Positions 50,726 through 58,719 of a stretch of 64,000 bases of DNA are shown here, piece by piece (positions within the stretch are counted from its first letter, which is position 1; every line of letters begins with the position of its first letter). The stretch is from CAVUAT01 sp963848045 (lineage in GTDB: Bacteria; Actinomycetota; Thermoleophilia; Solirubrobacterales; 70-9). Made by a program: the position numbers and the translations under genes. The notes under the pieces were generated by a model. That model did no database searches. It saw only the letters and a list, made by a program, of their open reading frames with translations, and had not been told where the DNA came from. The stretch is taken from the NCBI GenBank assembly GCA_963848045.1, contig CAWKCC010000004.1:62001-126000 (forward strand). The letters run 5' to 3'.

Positions 50726-51790
50726 TCAGAACAGCGACACGTGGGTGTCGGGCACGGGCAGGCTCAGATGCTCGTAGGCCCGCTCGGTCAGCACGCGCCC
50801 GCGCGGGGTGCGCGTGATCAGGCCCTGCTGGAGCAGGTAGGGCTCGAACACGTCCTCGATCGTGTCGGCCTCCTCGCCGATCGCGACGGCGAGAGTCGAG
50901 AGGCCGACGGGCCCGCCGCCGAACTTCGAGGCGATCATCTCCAGGAAGCGGCGGTCGTGGCGGTCGAGGCCGATGGCGTCCACCTCCAGCATCTCCAGCG
51001 CCTCCTCGGCGATCGCGTCGCTGATCTCACCGCTGCCGCGGACCTCTGCGAAATCGCGGACGCGACGCAGCAGGCGGTTGGCCACTCGGGGCGTGCCGCG
51101 GGCGCGCGATGCGATCGTTCCCGCGCCCTCAGCCGAGACGACGACATCGAGGATGCCGGCGGAGCGGACCACGATCTGAGCGAGGTCGCCCGGGTCATAG
51201 TGCTCGAGGCGGTGGCAGACGCCGAAGCGGTCGCGCAGCGGGGTCGTCAGCAGGCCGGTGCGCGTGGTCGCCCCGATCAGGGTGAAGGGCGGCAGATCGA
51301 GCGTAACCGTGCGCGCGCCGGCGCCCTGCCCGAGCACGACGGGCAGGCACCGATCCTCCATCGCCGGGTAGAGCGTCTCCTCGACCGCACGGCCAAGCCG
51401 GTGGATCTCGTCGATGAAGAAGACGCTCCCGGGCTCGAGCCCGGTGAGGAAGGCGGCGATGTCCGCCTTGCGCTCCAGCGCGGGCCCGGCCGTCTGCACC
51501 AGCGGGGCCGAGAGCTCGGCGGCGATGATGTGCGCGAGGGATGTCTTGCCGAGGCCCGGCGGCCCGGCGAGAAGCACGTGATCGAGTGCCTCCTCCCGGC
51601 GCCGCGCGGCCTCGATGAAGATGCCGAGCTGCTCGGTCACCTGCACCTGGTTGACGAAGTCCTGGAGGGTCGGGGGGCGAAGGGTGCGGTCGAGATCCTC
51701 GTCGGTGGCGCGCGCGTCATGGATCTCGATCGCGGCCTCGGGCTCCTCGAGGCCCGGTGTGCGAATCCCGTTGCCGGGTTCGACCGACAT
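50726..51790 (-). CDS. ruvB: Holliday junction branch-migration ATPase RuvB
   Basis: 354 residues. Walker A GPPGLGKTS, Walker B FFIDEIHRL, sensor GATTRTGLLTTPLRDRFG, arginine-finger region and winged-helix domain (GPVGLSTLAVAIGEE) are present. Its start overlaps the ruvA stop (TGATG). Confidence 0.98.
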   Translation of the reverse strand: MSVEPGNGIRTPGLEEPEAAIEIHDARATDEDLDRTLRPPTLQDFVNQVQVTEQLGIFIEAARRREEALDHVLLAGPPGLGKTSLAHIIAAELSAPLVQTAGPALERKADIAAFLTGLEPGSVFFIDEIHRLGRAVEETLYPAMEDRCLPVVLGQGAGARTVTLDLPPFTLIGATTRTGLLTTPLRDRFGVCHRLEHYDPGDLAQIVVRSAGILDVVVSAEGAGTIASRARGTPRVANRLLRRVRDFAEVRGSGEISDAIAEEALEMLEVDAIGLDRHDRRFLEMIASKFGGGPVGLSTLAVAIGEEADTIEDVFEPYLLQQGLITRTPRGRVLTERAYEHLSLPVPDTHVSLF

Positions 51791-52395
51791 CAGGCGGCCT
51801 TTGCCCCGCCCGCACTGCGCAGCGCGGCCTGGATCAGCTCCTCGGGGGTTTCGCCGGCCACGCCGTCGAGCAGGCGCTCAGCCTCGGGCGGCGTGTAGCC
51901 GAGATTGAGCAGGCCCTCGCGGGCCATCGAGCGCGGATCCTCCTCACCGGTCGCCGCCACGGCGACCGACCCGTCGACCTCTCCCGCGATCTCCCCCGCG
52001 ATCTTCTCGCGGAGCTCGACGATGATCCGCTCCGCGGTGCGCTTGCCGATCCCCGGAACCGCCTGAAAGCGCTTCGCATCGGCCGAGGCGATCGCCCGCA
52101 GCAGCTCGCCGACCGGCCCCCCCGAGAGGGCAGCCAGAGCCACCTTGGGCCCCACCCCACCGACCGAGATCAGGTTGAGGAAGAGATCGCGCTCCTCCTC
52201 GCTGGCGAAGCCATAGAGGCTGAGCAGGTCCTCGCGGGCGACGAGGTGCGAGTGCAGGGTGGTGTGGCGGCCGCGCGCCGGCACGGCCTTCAACGTCTCG
52301 GCCGAAACTGCGAGCCGGTAGCCGACGCCGCTGGCGTCGATCACGACGTGGTCGGCACGGCGCACCATCACCTCTCCGCTTATGGAGGAGATCAT
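51790..52395 (-). CDS. ruvA: Holliday junction-binding protein RuvA
   Basis: 201 residues from ATG 52395 (a GTG one codon upstream is also possible; AGGAG precedes). OB-fold N-terminus MISSISGEVMVRRADHVVI, helix-hairpin-helix motifs (LISVGGVGPKVALAAL; AVPGIGKRTAERIIVEL) and a C-terminal RuvB-binding domain (LLNLGYTPPEAERLLDG). Confidence 0.97.
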   Translation of the reverse strand: MISSISGEVMVRRADHVVIDASGVGYRLAVSAETLKAVPARGRHTTLHSHLVAREDLLSLYGFASEEERDLFLNLISVGGVGPKVALAALSGGPVGELLRAIASADAKRFQAVPGIGKRTAERIIVELREKIAGEIAGEVDGSVAVAATGEEDPRSMAREGLLNLGYTPPEAERLLDGVAGETPEELIQAALRSAGGAKAA

Positions 52396-52466
52396 CACTC
52401 CTGATTCTGCGCCGCAGACCGGATGCCTTCCCCTCCACCGGGGCCGGGAACGGGTCCGCCGCGAAG

Positions 52467-53012
52467 TCAGCCGGCCAGGCGCGATGTCGATACGGCTCTG
52501 GTCCCCGCGGGGCGGCTGCCGAGGGCCGCGACGGCCGCACCGCGGCCCGCTCCACCCGCGTGGCAGATCGCGACGGCGAAGGCATCGGCCGCGTGGTCCG
52601 GCGTCGGGGGCTCGGGCAGCCCCAGCAGGCTCGCGACCATGCGCTGCACCTGCCCCTTGTCGGCGGAGCCCGAGCCGCAGACGGCCTTCTTCACGGCCTG
52701 GGGGGTGTAGTCGAAGCAGGGGACCTGCTTTTGCGCCGCGGCGAGCATCGCGACGCCGCGCGCCTGGCCGACCGAGATCGCCGAGCCGACGTTGCGGCCG
52801 AAGAAGAGGTCCTCCAGCGCCATCGCCTTGGGCTCGTGCCAGGCGATCAGCGCTCGCAGGGCGTCGTGGATCTGGGCCAGGCGCTCGGCGGCGGGCATCT
52901 CCGGGGCGGTCTCGATCGCACCTCCATCCAGGGCCACCATGCGATCGCCGATGCTCCGCACCACGCCGAAACCCGTGTTCGCTGCACCAGGGTCGACCCC
53001 GATCACGATCAT
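52467..53012 (-). CDS. ruvC: Crossover junction endodeoxyribonuclease RuvC
   Basis: 181 residues from ATG 53010-53012. Resolves Holliday junctions. Catalytic acids: D7 in GVDPGAANTGFG, glutamate in ALEDLFFGRNV, and the C-terminal aspartates in PDHAADAFAVAI. A 20-residue Ala/Gly-rich tail follows. Usual order yebC-ruvC-ruvA-ruvB. Confidence 0.97.
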   Translation of the reverse strand: MIVIGVDPGAANTGFGVVRSIGDRMVALDGGAIETAPEMPAAERLAQIHDALRALIAWHEPKAMALEDLFFGRNVGSAISVGQARGVAMLAAAQKQVPCFDYTPQAVKKAVCGSGSADKGQVQRMVASLLGLPEPPTPDHAADAFAVAICHAGGAGRGAAVAALGSRPAGTRAVSTSRLAG

Positions 53013-53088
53013 CCCTCGTGTTTCTAGCTCGCGCCCCGGATGTCCTTCGCCTCGAACGCTGCGGATTCCGCGTGCGGCGCGGGCCGCG

Positions 53089-53841
53089 TCAGCCTGCGGC
53101 GGCCCGCTCCAAGATCTCCTCGGGCACGTCGAAGTTGGCGTGCACCGAGTCGACGTCGTCGTGTTCCTCGAGACTGTCCATGAGGCGCAACAGGGTGCCG
53201 GCCTCGCCCTCGCCGACCTCGACGGTGTTCTTGGGCTCCATCGAGAGCTCTGCCGCCTCGATCCGGACCCCCGCATCCTCGAGCGCCGCGCGCACCGTGG
53301 CCAGCTCGGCAGGGCCGGTGATCACCTTGAGGACGTCGCCGTCGACGACGACGTCCTCGGCGCCCGCGTCGATCGCGGCCATCAGGTCCTCCTCGCCGTA
53401 TCGCTCACCGTCAACCAGGATCACGCCGCACTTGGAGAACTGCCAGGCGACCGAGTTCGGCTCCCCCAGGCTGCCGCCGTGCTTCTCGAAGGCGTGCCGC
53501 ACCTCCGAGCCGGTGCGGTTGCGGTTGTCGCTGAGCGCCTCGACCAGGATCGCAGCGCCGCCGGGGCCATAGCCCTCGTAGGTGATCGACTCGATCGCGG
53601 CCGCGTCGTCCCCCTCGCCGGTACCCCGGTCGATCGCCCGCTGGATGTTGTCCTTGGGCATCGAGGCGTCGCGGGCCTTCTGCACCGCCAGAGCCAACGC
53701 CGGGTTGGAGTCGGGGTCGCCACCGCCGTCGCGCGCCGCGACGGTGATCGCCCGGGCCAGCTTCGTGAACAGCTTGCCGCGCTTGGCGTCCTTGGCGCCC
53801 TTCTTGTGCTTGATCGAGGCCCACTTGGAGTGACCGGACAT
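53089..53841 (-). CDS. yebC: YebC/TACO1-family protein
   Basis: 250 residues. Opens MSGHSKWASIKHKKGAKDA, the invariant family start; PKDNIQRAIDRGTG and YEGYGPGGAAILVE follow. Formerly treated as transcription regulators; recent work links the family to relief of ribosome stalling at proline-rich stretches. TAGAAT exactly 6 nt before the ATG predicts a leaderless mRNA. Confidence 0.97.
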   Translation of the reverse strand: MSGHSKWASIKHKKGAKDAKRGKLFTKLARAITVAARDGGGDPDSNPALALAVQKARDASMPKDNIQRAIDRGTGEGDDAAAIESITYEGYGPGGAAILVEALSDNRNRTGSEVRHAFEKHGGSLGEPNSVAWQFSKCGVILVDGERYGEEDLMAAIDAGAEDVVVDGDVLKVITGPAELATVRAALEDAGVRIEAAELSMEPKNTVEVGEGEAGTLLRLMDSLEEHDDVDSVHANFDVPEEILERAAAG

Positions 53842-53847
53842 GGACCG

Positions 53848-53853
53848 ATTCTA
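53848..53853 (-). promoter_or_regulatory. -10 element (TAGAAT, N6) of yebC
   Basis: TAGAAT, 5 of 6 to consensus, with 6 nt to the ATG at 53841. Confidence 0.65.
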
Positions 53854-53865
53854 AGAGCCGGGGAC

Positions 53866-54969
53866 TCAGACGAGGAAGCGGCCGTCCCGCTGCAGGACCT
53901 CGCCGTCCACCTCGATGCTCCCGCCGCGACGCAGGTCGCAGATCATGTCCCAATGGATCGCCGATTCGTTGACCCCGCCCGTCTCGGGGTATGAGCGGCC
54001 GACGGCGAGGTGCACGGTGCCACCGATCTTCTCGTCGAGCAGGATCTCTCCGGTGCCGTCGGTGATCCCGTAGTTGGTGCCGATCCCAAGCTCGCCCAGA
54101 TGCCTGGCGCCCTCGTCGGTGTCGAGCATCTCGATCAGGAACTCCTCTCCCTTCTCGGCCGAGGCGTCCACGACGCGGCCGTGCTCGAAGCGGAAGCGCA
54201 CGCCCGCCACCTCGCGCCCCGCGTAGGTGGCCGGCAGATGGAAGCTGATCTCACCCTCGGCCGAGTCCTCTACCGGCCCCGTGAAGAACTCGCCGTCGGG
54301 CATGTTGTGGCGCCCGCCTGCGGCCACGAAGGTGCGGCCCTCGATTCCCAGCGTCAGGTCGGTGCCCTCCCCGGTGACATGGACCTCGGAGCGCCCTTGG
54401 ATCCAATCGCGCAAGCGCTCGGTCTCCTCGGACTGGCGCTTCCAGGCACCCACCGGATCGGCCTCGGTCGCCAGGCAGGCGCCGAAGTAGAAGTCCTCGT
54501 AGGCGGCGAGGCTCATCCCAGCCTCCGATGCGTACGCGTGGGTGGGGAACAGGGTCAGCGCCCATCGGTAGGAACCCTCTGCGCTGCGCTCCATCATCCG
54601 CTTCATCAGGCCCTGTCTTGCCGCCTGCATCCTGGTCTGGCGATCCGGCGGCACCTGCGAGAGGCTGCGGGTGTTGCGGGAGGCCATCACGGCGATGCGC
54701 ACGTCGGCGTTCTCGACCACCCACTCGGAGGTCGGTGAGACCCACTCGAGCTGGCTCTCTGAAGCAAGGTCGAAGAAGGCGGACTGCTGCTCCTCCAGGG
54801 CCATCTGCACGATCGGGTTGCCGCCCGCCCTCAGCACCTCCTCGTAGACCGCCTGCAGCAGCGGCTCGGCAGCCGACCCTCCCTCGACCGTGCACACGTC
54901 CCCCTCCCGGACCTGGGTCGAGTGCCCGACGAGCACCCGCGCCAGGTTGGTGACCCGGGGATCACGCAT
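53866..54969 (-). CDS. M29-family aminopeptidase (aminopeptidase T-like)
   Basis: 367 residues from ATG 54967-54969, overlapping the pdxT stop by 8 nt. Metal-dependent exopeptidase family. The two M29 domains are recognisable: N-terminal LARVLVGHSTQVREGD and C-terminal FTGPVEDSAEGEISF, FRFEHGRVVDASAEKGEEFL, ELGIGTN and the metal-ligand HLAVGRSYPETGG...IHWDMICDL. Cytoplasmic, no signal peptide. Peptide substrate unknown. Confidence 0.92.
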   Translation of the reverse strand: MRDPRVTNLARVLVGHSTQVREGDVCTVEGGSAAEPLLQAVYEEVLRAGGNPIVQMALEEQQSAFFDLASESQLEWVSPTSEWVVENADVRIAVMASRNTRSLSQVPPDRQTRMQAARQGLMKRMMERSAEGSYRWALTLFPTHAYASEAGMSLAAYEDFYFGACLATEADPVGAWKRQSEETERLRDWIQGRSEVHVTGEGTDLTLGIEGRTFVAAGGRHNMPDGEFFTGPVEDSAEGEISFHLPATYAGREVAGVRFRFEHGRVVDASAEKGEEFLIEMLDTDEGARHLGELGIGTNYGITDGTGEILLDEKIGGTVHLAVGRSYPETGGVNESAIHWDMICDLRRGGSIEVDGEVLQRDGRFLV

Positions 54970-55579
54970 CGGCCGACACCCTCGAGCACATCGCCATGAA
55001 GAGGGCATGCAGGCGGCTGTCGTCGGTTAGCTCGGGATGGAAGGCGACGGCGAGGATGTTCGCGTCGCGAACGGCGACGGGATGACCGTCCAGCTCGGCG
55101 AGGATCTCGACGCCCGGGCCGTGCTCCTCCACCCAGGGAGCGCGGATGAACACGGCGCGAAGCGGCTCCTGCCCCAGCCCCTCGACGCGCAGGTCGCACT
55201 CGAAGCTGTGCAGCTGGCGGCCGAAGGCGTTTCGCCGGCAGCTGTAGTCGGCGAGGCCGAGGTGATCGCGGCCGCAGATGATCATCCCGGCGCAACTGCC
55301 GAGAACCGGACCGCCGGCCCGGGCGTGCGCCCGCACGGCCTCGTCGAGTCCGTCCCTGGTCATGCCCTTGGCGATCGTCGTCGACTCGCCGCCGGGGATC
55401 AGCAGCCCGTCGAGCCCCTCCACCTGCTCTGGGACGCGAACCTCGCGCGCCTGGGCGCCGAGGCCCTCGAGCATGGCGACGTGCGCTCCGAAGTCCCCCT
55501 GGACGGCCAGCACCCCGACGGCGATCGCGGCCCTCTCGGCCCGGGCCGCCTGGACAGCGGTCGAGGGCGCCTTCCTCAT
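54962..55579 (-). CDS. pdxT: Pyridoxal 5'-phosphate synthase glutaminase subunit
   Basis: 205 residues. Class I glutaminase: VGVLAVQGDFGAH opening, PGGEST, nucleophile in GSCAGMI and the C-terminal FHPELT His/Glu. Supplies ammonia to PdxS. The first 20 residues form a tail not seen in most homologues; a later GTG could be the true start. Lies 5 nt after pdxS. Confidence 0.97.
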   Translation of the reverse strand: MRKAPSTAVQAARAERAAIAVGVLAVQGDFGAHVAMLEGLGAQAREVRVPEQVEGLDGLLIPGGESTTIAKGMTRDGLDEAVRAHARAGGPVLGSCAGMIICGRDHLGLADYSCRRNAFGRQLHSFECDLRVEGLGQEPLRAVFIRAPWVEEHGPGVEILAELDGHPVAVRDANILAVAFHPELTDDSRLHALFMAMCSRVSADA

Positions 55580-55584
55580 CGCCG

Positions 55585-56472
55585 CTAGGCGCCGCGGCCC
55601 TGCAGCAGTCCGCCGTCGGCTGCGAGCGCCTCTATCTCCAGGCCCGGCATCGCCTCGCCGAGCTCCATCGAGGCCTTCGCGACCCGCTCGGGATCCTCGA
55701 AATGCGTGGTCGCCTCCACGATCGCCCGAGCTCTGCGCTCGGGGTCCTCGCTCTTGAAGATGCCCGAACCCACGAAGTTACCCTCGGCTCCGAGCTGCAT
55801 CATCAGCGCGGCGTCGGCCGGCGTGGCGATACCGCCGGCGCAGAACAGCGGCACCGGCAGCGAGCCCCGACCCGCCACCTCCTGCACGACATCGAGCGGT
55901 GCCTGCAGGCCCTTCGCGGCGCCCGCGAGCTGTTCGGCTCGCATCGTCGCCAGCGACTTGATGCCGTCGGTGATCGAGCGCATGTGTCGCACGGCCTCGA
56001 CGATGTTGCCGGTGCCGGCCTCGCCCTTGGAGCGGATCATCGCTGCCCCTTCGCCGAGCCGCCGCAGCGCCTCCCCGAGGTCGGTGGCCCCGCAGACGAA
56101 GGGAACCTCGAAGGCGAACTTGTCGATGTGGTTTGACTCGTCGGCCGGCGTCAGCACCTCGGACTCGTCGACGTAGTCGACCTCGAGCGATTGCAGCACC
56201 TGAGCCTCGGCGAAGTGCCCGATCCTGGCCTTCGCCATCACCGGGATCGTCACCGCCTGCTGGATGCCCTTGATCATCGCCGGGTTCGACATGCGCGCGA
56301 CGCCGCCGTCGCGCCGGATGTCGGCCGGCACGCGCTCGAGGGCCATCACGGCGCAGGCGCCGGCATCCTCGGCGATCCTCGCCTGCTCGGGATCGACGAC
56401 GTCCATGATCACGCCGCCCTTGAGCATCTCGGCGAGGCCCGTCTTGATGCGGAATGTCGCCCGCTCGGCCAT
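55585..56472 (-). CDS. pdxS: Pyridoxal 5'-phosphate synthase lyase subunit
   Basis: 295 residues from ATG 56472; a TTG three codons upstream is less likely because TACCAT sits 8 nt before the ATG and overlaps it. Condenses ribose-5-phosphate, glyceraldehyde-3-phosphate and ammonia into PLP. Highly conserved: KTGLAEMLKGGVIMDVV (the Schiff-base region), ARIGHFAEAQVL and VGSGIFKSEDP. Confidence 0.98.
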   Translation of the reverse strand: MAERATFRIKTGLAEMLKGGVIMDVVDPEQARIAEDAGACAVMALERVPADIRRDGGVARMSNPAMIKGIQQAVTIPVMAKARIGHFAEAQVLQSLEVDYVDESEVLTPADESNHIDKFAFEVPFVCGATDLGEALRRLGEGAAMIRSKGEAGTGNIVEAVRHMRSITDGIKSLATMRAEQLAGAAKGLQAPLDVVQEVAGRGSLPVPLFCAGGIATPADAALMMQLGAEGNFVGSGIFKSEDPERRARAIVEATTHFEDPERVAKASMELGEAMPGLEIEALAADGGLLQGRGA

Positions 56473-56480
56473 CTCCAGCA

Positions 56481-56486
56481 ATGGTA
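56481..56486 (-). promoter_or_regulatory. -10 element (TACCAT, N8) of pdxS
   Basis: TACCAT 8 nt before the ATG at 56472. Confidence 0.45.
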
Positions 56487-56527
56487 GTTGCCCGGCCCCG
56501 GCGAGGCGCCCGGCGGCCAGCTCCGGG

Positions 56528-57400
56528 CTACTTCAGCTTGAAGGCGCGGATGCGGTCGCGGTGCGCGGCCTCGTCGCGGGCATAGACACCATGGGCCAGC
56601 GCCTGCACCAGTCCCATCAGTGCCGCGTTGGAGCGGATGTAGCTGGGGCCGTTCGAGGAGTAGTAGAGGACCATCTCGGAGTGCTCGGCGACATCGCTCA
56701 GCGTGGCGTCGGTGATCGCCATCGTGCGGGCGCGGCGATGCCGGGCGAGCTTCAGGGCGCGAAGCACGAGCGGGTTCGCCCGGCCGGCTGTAAGCGCGAC
56801 CAGAAGGGTGTCGTCATCCATGCGCGAGAGCTTCTGGATGTTGTCCTGACTCGCCGTGGAGACGATCTCGGCGCGGATGTCGAGCAGGCCAAGCAGGTGG
56901 CGCAGGTAGCTGGCGAAGAAGGCCATCTGGTCGGTGCCGACGATCAGCACGCGTCGCGAGGTGGCGATCGCCGAGACCGAGGCCTCGACCTGCTCGCGGG
57001 TCAGGCTGCGGGCGGTCTCCTCGAGATTCGAGTAGTCGGCCCCCAGCGAAGCCTCGAACTCGGAGTGGTCGAAGTTGAAGAGGGCCGCGGCACCGCCGGC
57101 GTTGCCGCTCGAGGCGCCCTCGGCGACCTTGAGCCGGTACTCCTCGATCGCGGCCTGCTGCAACTCGGGGTAGCCGTCGAAGCCGAGGGCCTGCGAGAAG
57201 CGCACCACCGTGGACGAGGAGGTGTTTGCGCGGCGCGCCAGCTCCTCGGCCGTCTGAAAGGCCGCCTCGTCGAGGTGGTCGACGATGTAGCGGGCCACGT
57301 CCTTCTGGGAGCGGGAGAAGTCGTCGAATCGCTCCGTGATGTAGGCCGAGAGGCTCTTTCGCGCAGAATGGGGCGCTGTCTTTGTCGCGGTCCGGGCCAC
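56528..57400 (-). CDS. RpiR-family transcriptional regulator (HTH + SIS)
   Basis: About 290 residues from GTG 57400. The N-terminal HTH_6 domain (SRSQKDVARYIVDHLDEAAFQTAEELARRANTS, with SSTVVRFSQALGF as recognition helix) is followed by a phosphosugar-binding SIS domain (RRVLIVGTDQMAFFASYLRHLL; ALTAGRANPLVLRALKLARHR). Such proteins respond to sugar phosphates. It lies 46 nt upstream of pdxS, whose substrates are sugar phosphates, so it may regulate PLP synthesis (inference). The start is not supported by a ribosome-binding site. Confidence 0.88.
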   Translation of the reverse strand: MARTATKTAPHSARKSLSAYITERFDDFSRSQKDVARYIVDHLDEAAFQTAEELARRANTSSSTVVRFSQALGFDGYPELQQAAIEEYRLKVAEGASSGNAGGAAALFNFDHSEFEASLGADYSNLEETARSLTREQVEASVSAIATSRRVLIVGTDQMAFFASYLRHLLGLLDIRAEIVSTASQDNIQKLSRMDDDTLLVALTAGRANPLVLRALKLARHRRARTMAITDATLSDVAEHSEMVLYYSSNGPSYIRSNAALMGLVQALAHGVYARDEAAHRDRIRAFKLK

Positions 57401-57488
57401 GGCGGCTGATTTCGCCCCGCCTCGCCTTTTCCCTTCAACGAATTGGCCGGATCCCGCGCGGTTCCCCGTTTTCTGTTTGTATCGCCCC

Positions 57489-57881
57489 GTGGAGCGCGCG
57501 CTTCGGGACCTCAATCGCAACATGATCGCTTTCGACCTCCTGCTCGGGTCAGGGGCGCTGTTCGCCCCCCGCGCGACGCTTCGGGTGTTGGGACACGACG
57601 AGCCCTCCGACGACGCGGAGCACCTCTTCAGCCGCTGCGGACCGATCTGGCTCACCTTCGCCGCCGCCCACCTGGTCGCGCACAGGCGCGGCAGCTCCAA
57701 GGACTGGTGGGCGGTTTCGTGGCTGCGCGGCACCGAGCTGCTCACCGACATCGTCTGGGCGCGGTCCGACGCCCTCTCGCGGCCCGGCGCGAAGGCCGCC
57801 ATGTGGCTCGCGGGCGCTGCGAACCTGGCGATGGCGGCCGGGTTCGCACACCTCGCCGCCAACGGCGGCACCCGGCGCTAG
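57489..57881 (+). CDS. Small membrane protein of unknown function
   Basis: 130 residues from GTG 57489; an in-frame TTG at 57477 is also possible. Four hydrophobic segments: NMIAFDLLLGSGALFAP, GPIWLTFAAAHLVAH, a weaker central one, and MWLAGAANLAMAAGFAHLA. No family recognised. Divergent from the RpiR gene (88 nt between starts). Confidence 0.7.
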   Translation: MERALRDLNRNMIAFDLLLGSGALFAPRATLRVLGHDEPSDDAEHLFSRCGPIWLTFAAAHLVAHRRGSSKDWWAVSWLRGTELLTDIVWARSDALSRPGAKAAMWLAGAANLAMAAGFAHLAANGGTRR

Positions 57882-57884
57882 TCC

Positions 57885-58358
57885 CTACTTCCCCTGAGCG
57901 CTGCAGGCGCGCAGTCCCACGGCCCTCGCCAAGCGCAGGCGCTTCGGCTGAGTTGCGATCGCGTCGAGCTTGGCCTCCCTGTAGGCGTCGGCGTCGCGGC
58001 TTGACGCCGCGTCGCGGCCGGACTCCAGCAGGCCGAGCGCCCGGCGGCGCGCATCGAGATAGGCGTCGTAGGGCTTGCGCGACTCCTCCGGCGGGCGCAG
58101 ACGACGCAGCTCGTTGAGCTCGTCGGTGGCGATGTCGACCAGCTCCTCGGTTTGGGCCAGCGCCTCCGCGGCGTTGCTGGGCGGCTCGGACTGAATCTCG
58201 ATGAAGCGCTCGGCGCCCTGTCGACAGATCTCGTCCGCCTGGTCGATCAGCTCGGGCTTGGTGAGCTGCTCGGAGTCCTCGCCGGCGCAGCCCGCGACCA
58301 GGGCCAGCGCGGCGGTCGCGACGACGACGCGGGTCTGGGTGGAGAGCGGAGCGCGCAG
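57885..58358 (-). CDS. Predicted lipoprotein, probable CTG start
   Basis: 157 residues. The signal peptide reads RAPLSTQTRVVVATAALALVAGC, with lipobox LVAGC; the mature part is helical and charged (QADEICRQGAERFIEIQSEP; ELVDIATDELNELRRLRPPEE). An in-frame TAG lies 4 codons upstream, and the only initiator-like codon between it and the signal peptide is CTG at 58358. TAGCCT lies 9 nt before that CTG, the spacing seen at other genes here. Two further cysteines (residue about 40 and at the C-terminus) may form a disulfide. No ATG, GTG or TTG gives the signal peptide, so standard gene finders would miss it. Confidence 0.75.
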   Translation of the reverse strand: MRAPLSTQTRVVVATAALALVAGCAGEDSEQLTKPELIDQADEICRQGAERFIEIQSEPPSNAAEALAQTEELVDIATDELNELRRLRPPEESRKPYDAYLDARRRALGLLESGRDAASSRDADAYREAKLDAIATQPKRLRLARAVGLRACSAQGK

Positions 58359-58367
58359 GGTTCGCGC

Positions 58368-58373
58368 AGGCTA
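58368..58373 (-). promoter_or_regulatory. -10 element (TAGCCT, N9) of the lipoprotein gene
   Basis: TAGCCT 9 nt before the CTG at 58358, coinciding with the upstream in-frame stop. Confidence 0.4.
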
Positions 58374-58437
58374 GAGCCTTCGCCCGTCGGCCGCGCCTGC
58401 TTGAATGCCTGGACCGGAGAAAGGAGGTGGTCCTAAC

Positions 58438-58482
58438 GTGAGTGACTTGCTTTTCGGGACACCGGAGGTGCCGGGCCCCTAG
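58438..58482 (+). CDS. 14-codon frame behind an extended Shine-Dalgarno
   Basis: GTG start 10 nt after GGAGG; encodes (M)SDLLFGTPEVPGP and stops at TAG inside a small hairpin. A Pro-Gly-Pro before the stop is expected to terminate slowly. It may be a translated peptide, a leader whose translation affects the RNA fold, or only a ribosome-docking site. No homologue can be named from memory. Confidence 0.45.
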   Translation: MSDLLFGTPEVPGP

Positions 58483-58655
58483 GCCCGGGCGCTGGGAGGC
58501 GATCGAGCCTCCAATCAAGTGCCCAAAGGCCGCAGGCGCCGCGCGGGCGCCGGGCGGACTCCAACCCGGGCACCGTCGGGTCCGAGGAGATGGGAGTTGT
58601 CCCTCCCCATCGTCAATCCAGGACCCGTTAGCCGCGCAAGGAGATCAACGAGGAA

Positions 58656-58683
58656 GGGGCCGTCCGGTTCGCCGGGCGGCCCC
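58656..58683 (+). terminator. Strong terminator with UUCG tetraloop
   Basis: 12-bp stem GGGGCCGTCCGG/CCGGGCGGCCCC (one G-U pair) closed by TTCG, followed by a CTCTCGTT tail. It ends the candidate RNA; because the stem is symmetrical it can also serve the minus-strand gene that stops at 58720. Confidence 0.8.
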
Positions 58684-58719
58684 CTCTCGTTCAGGGCCCC
58701 CAGTGAAGGCGATGCCTCG

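Larger units (their letters stand above)
58418..58690 (+). ncRNA. Candidate structured RNA with extended Shine-Dalgarno and terminator
   Basis: A 273-nt stretch with no conserved long frame, ending in a strong terminator with no plus-strand gene downstream for 1.3 kb. It begins with AGAAAGGAGGTGGTCC, complementary to 16 nt of the usual 16S rRNA 3' end (one G-U pair). Several stems follow: GGGCC/GGCCC over the stop of a 14-codon frame, GGAGGC/GCCTCC, GGCGCC/GGCGCC, ACCCG/CGGGT and GATGGG/CCCATC. I see no tmRNA, SRP or RNase P signature. Family unassigned. Confidence 0.6.

Noticed and set aside
57742..58518. A 258-residue minus-strand frame over the lipoprotein locus
   Set aside because: Arg/Gly-rich shadow frame; the adjacent frame encodes a signal peptide with lipobox and a sensible protein.
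58418..58690. Known housekeeping RNAs (tmRNA, SRP RNA, RNase P RNA)
   Set aside because: No tmRNA tag frame or tRNA-like end, no SRP GGAAG/GCAGCC apical loop and no RNase P conserved core could be found.
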